Shown here in pieces: positions 5,687 to 10,008 of a DNA stretch of 10,008 nt. Position 1 is the first letter of the stretch. Each line of letters begins with the position of its first letter. The notes beneath the pieces were generated by a model. It had not been told where the DNA came from and did no database searches. It saw only the letters and a list, made by a program, of their open reading frames with translations. Position numbers and translations under genes: made by a program. Origin of the DNA: Candidatus Firestonebacteria bacterium RIFOXYA2_FULL_40_8. Its GTDB lineage: Bacteria; Oederibacteriota; D2-FULL-39-29. The DNA lies in the NCBI GenBank assembly GCA_001778355.1, contig MFGS01000014.1, positions 1 to 10,008 on the forward strand, written 5' to 3'.

Positions 5687-6622
5687 CTAGAAAAGTTTTA
5701 GCTCTTCCTTCCTTGTTCCGCTGCCTTCTACGGCTTCGCCTACAAGGCCGACGAGGCAGTAGGTGCTGCTTATTTCGTCGAAGTAGATGTTTTTCTGGAG
5801 ACGGAAGTTTTTTATTTCGGAGGAGTTTTTTACGTGGATACGGGGGCCGGTGCAATGGTAGCTGAAGTCGCCCATTTGGATGTGGGATTCATCGAGGTAG
5901 TTTATATCGACACCTTTGTTGATTATATCTTTAACCTTGTTTTCCAGTTCGTCGAGCTTCAGATTCTCGGGTTTTTCTTCAAATTCTATTACGAAACCTC
6001 TTTTTACGTCACGGTGAAGTAAGGGATGTTTAAAACCGTAATCTTTTTCAAGGATAGAGCTCGTTAAGTCCTCGGCGGAATGTGCCATACGTCTGAAAAC
6101 GGCGGTGCCTTCGATGAGTTTCCTTACATCTTCGGGGAGCGGTCCAAAAACATCAGGCCTGGTTACGATTATTTCTTCACCTATACCGATAAGAACCTCG
6201 GCATTTATCTTTAACGCGGGGTAAATAATATCAAAATGCTCTATGATGATTCTTTTTTCCTGTTTTAAGGCGGCTTTTATTGCTTCTGCAATTTCATACA
6301 ATTGGACAAACGCCTGCTCAAACCTGATATCAATATGATATGTATGCGAAGTGAACTTGCCTTCGTTGTACATCCGAAGTAACGGCACCGGTCTTACATT
6401 TACTCCGTCGTCTTCGTTGGTCAGTTCCAAACCGGGAAACATTCCTCTGATGACAGAAGATTTTCCTGTACCTGCTTCACCGATTATTCCTATCAACTGG
6501 TCTTTAGGCGCTAGGTACCTTTGCTGGATTACGTTTCCGAGTTCGAGCAACCTCGGTTTTCCACGAGGGGCATGGTAAACCGCGTAACGTAAACACTCGT
6601 GTTGAATACTTTTTCTTGCCAT
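5687..6622 (-). CDS. P-loop NTPase fused to an AlaRS-type second additional (editing-like) domain
   Basis: A 311-residue protein with two parts. The N-terminal half has a clear Walker A, GEAGTGKS (48-55), and a hydrophobic strand RIIIEHFD (124-131) that could act as Walker B. The C-terminal third has HRDVKRGFVIEFEEKP (203-218) and YHCTGPRIHVKNSSEI (255-270). The latter resembles the C-x-G-x-H-V-x-N-T-x-E-I zinc-site strand of the SAD domain in alanyl- and threonyl-tRNA synthetases and AlaX editing proteins. Here C257 and H263 are six residues apart instead of the usual four, so metal binding may be altered. As I recall, homologues annotated as 'alanine-tRNA synthetase second additional domain-containing protein' occur in Clostridia. 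The ATG lies one base after the stop of the DUF4387 gene, so it is the last gene of the operon. Its substrate and role in the methylaspartate pathway are unknown. Confidence 0.75.
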   Translation of the reverse strand: MARKSIQHECLRYAVYHAPRGKPRLLELGNVIQQRYLAPKDQLIGIIGEAGTGKSSVIRGMFPGLELTNEDDGVNVRPVPLLRMYNEGKFTSHTYHIDIRFEQAFVQLYEIAEAIKAALKQEKRIIIEHFDIIYPALKINAEVLIGIGEEIIVTRPDVFGPLPEDVRKLIEGTAVFRRMAHSAEDLTSSILEKDYGFKHPLLHRDVKRGFVIEFEEKPENLKLDELENKVKDIINKGVDINYLDESHIQMGDFSYHCTGPRIHVKNSSEIKNFRLQKNIYFDEISSTYCLVGLVGEAVEGSGTRKEELKLF

Positions 6623-6623
6623 A

Positions 6624-6950
6624 TTATTTTCCCCAGTTTATCATGGCGTTAACTAAAGGCATATGCTGTTGAGCGCCGTATACGTCCGTCTCACCCACAT
6701 CTCCTGAACCGATAGAGCGGGCTATCGTTATCTTAACCGCCTTTGCAGGTTCAAAGTAGCAGATGTTAAGTATCTTTTTGCCCGTGACGTTATATAGCCG
6801 TCTGACAAACGCTTTACTAATTATCTTTTTTTTCTTTATCTTCTCGTAAATCGCTCTGGTTTTGAAGATAATATCGAACGTGAGTTCGAAAGGCCCTGAA
6901 TTTTTGCTTCGAATAACTTTTGCCAGCTTGATCATCTGTATTTTTTTCAT
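6624..6950 (-). CDS. DUF4387 family protein (small partner of AtuA-type proteins)
   Basis: The 108-residue protein matches DUF4387 over its full length. It shows RSKNSGPFELTFDIIF (14-29) near the N terminus, PAKAVKIT (68-75) and the highly characteristic GETDVYGAQQHMPL (86-99) near the C terminus. There are no membrane segments or signal peptide. In other genomes this small domain occurs next to, or fused behind, DUF1446/AtuA proteins, so it is presumably a subunit or domain of the same enzyme. Here it follows the AtuA gene by 8 bases, and its AGAGG (6955-6959) touches that gene's stop codon, so translation is probably coupled. The biochemical activity is unknown. An AtuA-associated ferredoxin-like fold has been proposed for related domains, but no cysteine cluster for iron-sulfur binding is seen (a single Cys at 64). 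Confidence 0.9.
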   Translation of the reverse strand: MKKIQMIKLAKVIRSKNSGPFELTFDIIFKTRAIYEKIKKKKIISKAFVRRLYNVTGKKILNICYFEPAKAVKITIARSIGSGDVGETDVYGAQQHMPLVNAMINWGK

Positions 6951-6958
6951 TTTACCTC

Positions 6959-8308
6959 TCAGATTTTGATGTATTTTGTTTCAAATATTTTAACAGGGTC
7001 ATCTACTTCTACAATGTGGTAGATGCTGAACTTATGCACTTTCCCCACAGATGCATCAGAAGGGCTGAAGGGGAATGCCAGGTTGCCCGCCGTTGATATC
7101 CTGTGTGGATAACCGTAATGGAGCATACTGCTTCTTGCAAAACCGCAGAGCGTATTCGCGTCATTTTGAGTTGCTGCTATTGCTTCGATAACAATCCCCA
7201 GTTCATGACTGGTTATCTTCTTTTGCGGTTCAAGGTCCGCCATCACGCCGTCTTTCCCGTAGATATGGAACCCGAGGTAATTGCCCTTCCCCGGGAACTG
7301 TTTCATAGTTTCTTTCTTTATCACGGCAAGTATCGAATCTATCTGTTTTTTCATTATGTCGTCTCTGACACCGCAGACACTTATCGTCCTGTAACCGATA
7401 AGAGCCGTACCTTCAATTTTTAACGTGTACTTTTTTGCATAAACAAATTTACTTCCGCTCACTTCCACTGAAGACGGGGTTATCTGAGTAAACTTTGTAT
7501 TCAGAAGGTCCAGATACCCTCCTGGACCCGGCAAAGTGTACGGATCTGATTTTTCGTACAAAGTATGCGCGGCAACGGAGTCAACCGTAAACCTTCTTTT
7601 ATTGCTCAGAACCTTTAAAACGAAGGAGTTTTCCTTGATTATACCGAGAACACAATCCTTTCCGCTTCCGGGAGTCGCAGCTATTGCGGCACATTCAACA
7701 ATTTTGCCTAAATGCACGGCTAATCCGGGATCAAAACCATTCTTAATAGGCAGTGCGGCAAATACTGCCGGATCGTAACACCGTCCGCCAAGTACAATAT
7801 CAATACCGTGGTCGAGGGCTTTAATTATAGGATCAACACCCATTTGAGCCACAATATTATTGGAGTTATCGATGACCTGCGAGGTTATCTTCGGAGCGCA
7901 CGCTAAAGGTTTTATCGCCCCTTGTTTTAATTTCTTCTTAAGGAAAGTTTTATCCATATCCGCGTAAATTATCGCAATTTTTGGGTGTATTTTATGTTTT
8001 TTCGCAATTTCCTTTATTATCTCGAGGCACCACTCAACGTGAGCTTTTGCTCCGCTTCCCCCTGCCGTACCTATTATTACAGGGATTTTTCTTTTGAAAG
8101 CACGCGGGATTATTAGTTCTAGGTCGCGTTTAACGGCATTCCTCGGCACAAAAGGTTTTCCCTCTCCGAGGTAATAAGGCCCCGGGTCAGAACTCCCGGC
8201 GTCAAGGCCGATAACATCAGGGTTATTTTTAAATCCATTATTCAGGGATTCTTCAGGAAAACCGTAACCGAGTATCGCGGTGGGTGAAAGTATTTTCATT
8301 TCGCGCAT
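6959..8308 (-). CDS. AtuA family protein (DUF1446)
   Basis: A 449-residue protein with the glycine-rich DUF1446 motifs. These are ILGYGFPEESL (12-22), GLDAGSSDPGP (34-44), IIGTAGGSGA (78-87), IVLGGRCYDPA (171-181) and ECAAIAATPGSGKDCVLG (205-222). The family takes its name from AtuA of acyclic terpene (citronellol/geraniol) breakdown in Pseudomonas, but many members sit elsewhere and the reaction is not known to me. In this operon it lies between methylaspartate ammonia-lyase and DUF4387. A role in handling mesaconate or citramalate, or their CoA esters, is an inference only. It starts at the ATG at 8308, overlapping the mal stop by one base (TAATG), with GAGG about 8 bases upstream; a second ATG three codons on has no good Shine-Dalgarno. 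The fusion with DUF4387 seen in some organisms is split here. Confidence 0.9.
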   Translation of the reverse strand: MREMKILSPTAILGYGFPEESLNNGFKNNPDVIGLDAGSSDPGPYYLGEGKPFVPRNAVKRDLELIIPRAFKRKIPVIIGTAGGSGAKAHVEWCLEIIKEIAKKHKIHPKIAIIYADMDKTFLKKKLKQGAIKPLACAPKITSQVIDNSNNIVAQMGVDPIIKALDHGIDIVLGGRCYDPAVFAALPIKNGFDPGLAVHLGKIVECAAIAATPGSGKDCVLGIIKENSFVLKVLSNKRRFTVDSVAAHTLYEKSDPYTLPGPGGYLDLLNTKFTQITPSSVEVSGSKFVYAKKYTLKIEGTALIGYRTISVCGVRDDIMKKQIDSILAVIKKETMKQFPGKGNYLGFHIYGKDGVMADLEPQKKITSHELGIVIEAIAATQNDANTLCGFARSSMLHYGYPHRISTAGNLAFPFSPSDASVGKVHKFSIYHIVEVDDPVKIFETKYIKI

Positions 8309-9558
8309 TATTTTGACCTCTTTTTTGAATTTAAAAGAGAAAGCGTTCTTCTCATTTCATTATATACTATCATAAAACCCTCGTCAACTCCCATGCCCGG
8401 CTTGGCTAACATCTGGGAAGGACCGGTTGCGAGCGCTGCGTGGACACAAACCTGCGCAGACCTGTCCGTCTCGGCACAAGTACCACCGAGATACGCTCCT
8501 ACTTTTTTCTTTTTGCAGTAAAGCACGGCTTCTATCGTGTTGTTTATCCCTCCGAGGTCCGGGGTTTTTATCTGAATAATATCTCCTGCGTTCTCATCCG
8601 CAAACAGTTTTATGTCCTCAAGCGTATTTGCCCATTCATCGGCAACTATTTTTACTTTTATTTTTTTTCTTTTCAACGCCCGGCACAACTCTTTCAGATA
8701 ATAGCACTGAACTTCTCTGCCCCCCATATCCACAGGCCCTTCAATGTTTAGAGCAAACGGCTTCGCCGCTTTTTCAAGTGTGGAAAGATAACTGCAGATC
8801 TTATTTATATCGTGGTCAAAGATCAGACCTATGGTTCCGTAAACATCAATATGCAAGGCAGGGTTGTAACTTTTTGAACTTCTTAGTTTAAGTATCCTGT
8901 CACGAAGCCATTTAACATAAGCGAGCAGTTTCTCTCCTTTTTTTCCGAGTTTTTCCGATACATTATTAATAAGCGCATGAGGAAGGACATCTGACTGCTT
9001 TACTATCATCTTATCTGCGTTCAAATACCTGTCATCCCCGGATTGCGAAAATATCTTTATGGGCAGTTTGCTTACTTTTGTTTTATACTCTTTCGCAATC
9101 ACTTCGCACATCAGAACCCCGTTACTTTTTGCCGCGGCATCCAAAAGCGCCATGCTTATACCGTATCTTATGGCAGTATGAACTCTTTTCCCGTTAACCT
9201 GAAGATTATCTATCTTTTCCGCCAGTTCTCTGAACTTCCCGCTGTTTTTCCCGCGAAGTAACGGCGCGATATGTTTATTAATGAACGGAATAAAATCCTT
9301 TGCCAGAAACACGGGATCCCTGCCTCCCACTCCCGAGTACTGGACCGCAGCGCAATCCCCGTATGCAATCTGCCCGTCGCTTAACACCAGCATCACAGAG
9401 ATACTCTCTGACGCCTGCCTTATCGCTTTAAAACCCTTCGTCACAGGCTTTCCTTTATAGATCAACCCGTCATGCGCCGCCCCCTGTTTGATGGCCTTCT
9501 GGTCATCAAAAAAGAACCCGCCTTTGCCGGCGGAACAAATTACGTTTACTATCCTCAT
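8308..9558 (-). CDS. mal: Methylaspartate ammonia-lyase
   Basis: This enzyme (EC 4.3.1.2) of the enolase superfamily eliminates ammonia from (2S,3S)-3-methylaspartate to give mesaconate, the second step of glutamate fermentation by the methylaspartate route. From the ATG at 9558 the protein has 416 residues, close to the clostridial enzyme (413). The known catalytic residues fall at the same numbers as in Clostridium tetanomorphum: H194 (IFSQSGDDRY begins at 169), metal ligands D238, E273 and D307, Q329, the base K331 in QIKTPDLGG, and C361 in GGTCAETDRSA. The conserved N-terminal FDD and CAAVQYSG motifs are also present. I reject the in-frame TTG 13 codons upstream because AAGGAG (9565-9570) sits 6 bases before the ATG. 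It follows glmE by 205 bases and overlaps the AtuA gene by one base, so it heads a tightly coupled four-gene block. Confidence 0.97.
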   Translation of the reverse strand: MRIVNVICSAGKGGFFFDDQKAIKQGAAHDGLIYKGKPVTKGFKAIRQASESISVMLVLSDGQIAYGDCAAVQYSGVGGRDPVFLAKDFIPFINKHIAPLLRGKNSGKFRELAEKIDNLQVNGKRVHTAIRYGISMALLDAAAKSNGVLMCEVIAKEYKTKVSKLPIKIFSQSGDDRYLNADKMIVKQSDVLPHALINNVSEKLGKKGEKLLAYVKWLRDRILKLRSSKSYNPALHIDVYGTIGLIFDHDINKICSYLSTLEKAAKPFALNIEGPVDMGGREVQCYYLKELCRALKRKKIKVKIVADEWANTLEDIKLFADENAGDIIQIKTPDLGGINNTIEAVLYCKKKKVGAYLGGTCAETDRSAQVCVHAALATGPSQMLAKPGMGVDEGFMIVYNEMRRTLSLLNSKKRSK

Positions 9559-9620
9559 CTGACTCTCCTTATTAATAAACTTTATAATGGCTATCAACTA
9601 GTTACACGTTATGCAATAAA

Positions 9621-9757
9621 ATGACTAAGGACTACTGACTAATGACAATTTAATGAAGGCGAAAAAAAGCCTTCGCCAATATAATGTTTTTATAAATACA
9701 GCGGAGTGTCTCTTCCCGCTTACAATAAATAGTCACTAGTCATTAGTCAATAGTAAT
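9621..9757. repeat. Inverted GACTAATG-type repeats flanking two hairpins
   Basis: At 9621-9646 the unit GACTAATG recurs three times with variations. At 9731-9757 the same unit recurs in the opposite orientation. The arms share a perfect 11-base inverted match, TGACTAATGAC (9636-9646) against GTCATTAGTCA (9739-9749). Between them lie hairpins at 9655-9674 and 9700-9720. The 137-base unit could be a small non-autonomous element or a structured intercistronic spacer. There is no coding frame. Confidence 0.6.
9655..9677. terminator. Intercistronic hairpin between glmE and mal (possible attenuator)
   Basis: GAAGGC (9655-9660) pairs with GCCTTC (9669-9674) over an A-rich loop. The overlapping alternative GGCGAA (9658-9663) with TTCGCC (9672-9677) is also possible. 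On the minus strand the T-run is in the loop rather than after the stem, so termination would be weak. Partial read-through, lowering mal relative to glmE, or mRNA processing, are possible. A second stem AGCGG/CCGCT (9700-9704, 9716-9720) lies upstream in the transcript. Confidence 0.35.
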
Positions 9758-9763
9758 TCTCTT

Positions 9764-10008
9764 TTACCGGCTTCCCACCAACTGTCCTTTACTTATCGCG
9801 TAGATATCATCGGTTATCATCTGGAACGAGACCGGTCTTCTTTCGGCTTTGGCGCGTTCTTCTAATCTTGCTTTATGGAACTCTTTAATATCTTCTGAGA
9901 ACGGGATATTTCCGGTGTTAAAGAATCTTACGGCGCCGTTCACATCTCTGACCGGAAGGGCTTTTCCGAGAGTGAATTTACTAGGAGCGAAAGGAACATC
10001 CAGCACTC
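9764..10008 (-). CDS. glmE: Methylaspartate (glutamate) mutase epsilon subunit, C-terminal end
   Basis: The last 81 or so residues of GlmE/MutE are present; the gene continues past the right edge. The visible part begins LDVPFAPSKF and includes LPVRDVNGAVRFFNTGNIPF (18-37 of the visible part) and the terminal FQMITDDIYAISKGQLVG. These closely match the C-terminal end of clostridial glutamate mutase large subunits. With the small cobalamin-binding subunit GlmS, this TIM-barrel subunit uses adenosylcobalamin to rearrange L-glutamate into (2S,3S)-3-methylaspartate in the cytoplasm. The product is the substrate of Mal, encoded next. In clostridia the order is glmS-glmL-glmE-mal, so glmS and the reactivating factor glmL are expected just outside the window. 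The apparent GTG near the edge is an internal valine, not a start. Confidence 0.95.
   Translation of the reverse strand, partial: VLDVPFAPSKFTLGKALPVRDVNGAVRFFNTGNIPFSEDIKEFHKARLEERAKAERRPVSFQMITDDIYAISKGQLVGSR

Noticed and set aside
5634..5865. Two arginine-rich short frames on opposite strands
   Set aside because: They overlap the 3' end of the SAD-domain gene in other frames. The arginine and leucine bias is a by-product of that codon pattern and there is no Shine-Dalgarno.
9559..9597. A 13-residue extension of Mal from a TTG
   Set aside because: Catalytic residues match the clostridial numbering exactly when counted from the ATG at 9558, which has AAGGAG at 6 bases.
9621..9757. CRISPR-like direct repeats
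   Set aside because: The unit is only 8 bases, imperfect and without unique spacers of constant length. The two arms are inverted, not direct.

Overview
The window comes from a bacterium of moderate to low GC with compact, co-directional operons. Shine-Dalgarno sites of the AAGGAG type and near-consensus sigma-70 promoters are easy to find. Every gene I can support reads on the minus strand, so transcription runs from the high coordinates to the low ones. The glutamate-fermentation genes suggest an anaerobe. The several kinds of palindromic or low-complexity intergenic repeats are what one often meets in environmental, candidate-phylum-type genomes. I cannot name the phylum from this sequence.

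Region A (10008 to about 5687) is a methylaspartate-pathway operon. The 3' end of glmE (glutamate mutase epsilon subunit) is followed by mal (methylaspartate ammonia-lyase, all known catalytic residues present), an AtuA/DUF1446 protein, a DUF4387 protein, and a P-loop protein with a C-terminal domain resembling the second additional (editing) domain of alanyl/threonyl-tRNA synthetases. The last four genes are packed with +8 to -1 base spacing. The first two steps, L-glutamate to 3-methylaspartate to mesaconate plus ammonia, are assured. The roles of the last three genes are not established. The 205-base glmE-mal gap carries an inverted pair of GACTAATG-type repeats around two hairpins.

Region B (about 5687 to 3572) is an accessory islet bounded by REP-like palindromes at 5531-5557 and 3680-3709. 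It holds a small three-helix membrane protein with a good promoter but an unclear start codon, and an Abi_2/AbiF HEPN protein. A consensus promoter directly upstream of the abiF start drives a leader of about 68 nt. That leader can fold into an H-type pseudoknot, one stem of which contains the abiF Shine-Dalgarno. This is the most interesting item in the window: it looks like an AbiF toxin with its cognate non-coding RNA.

Region C (3571 to 1) holds a CapA-type metallophosphoesterase coupled to a uroporphyrinogen-decarboxylase-fold protein. Next comes a GH130 beta-mannoside phosphorylase/hydrolase with its own TTGACA-17-TATAAT promoter, a palindrome at the transcription start and a terminator. 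At the extreme left the first ten codons of another gene leave the window behind a strong Shine-Dalgarno.
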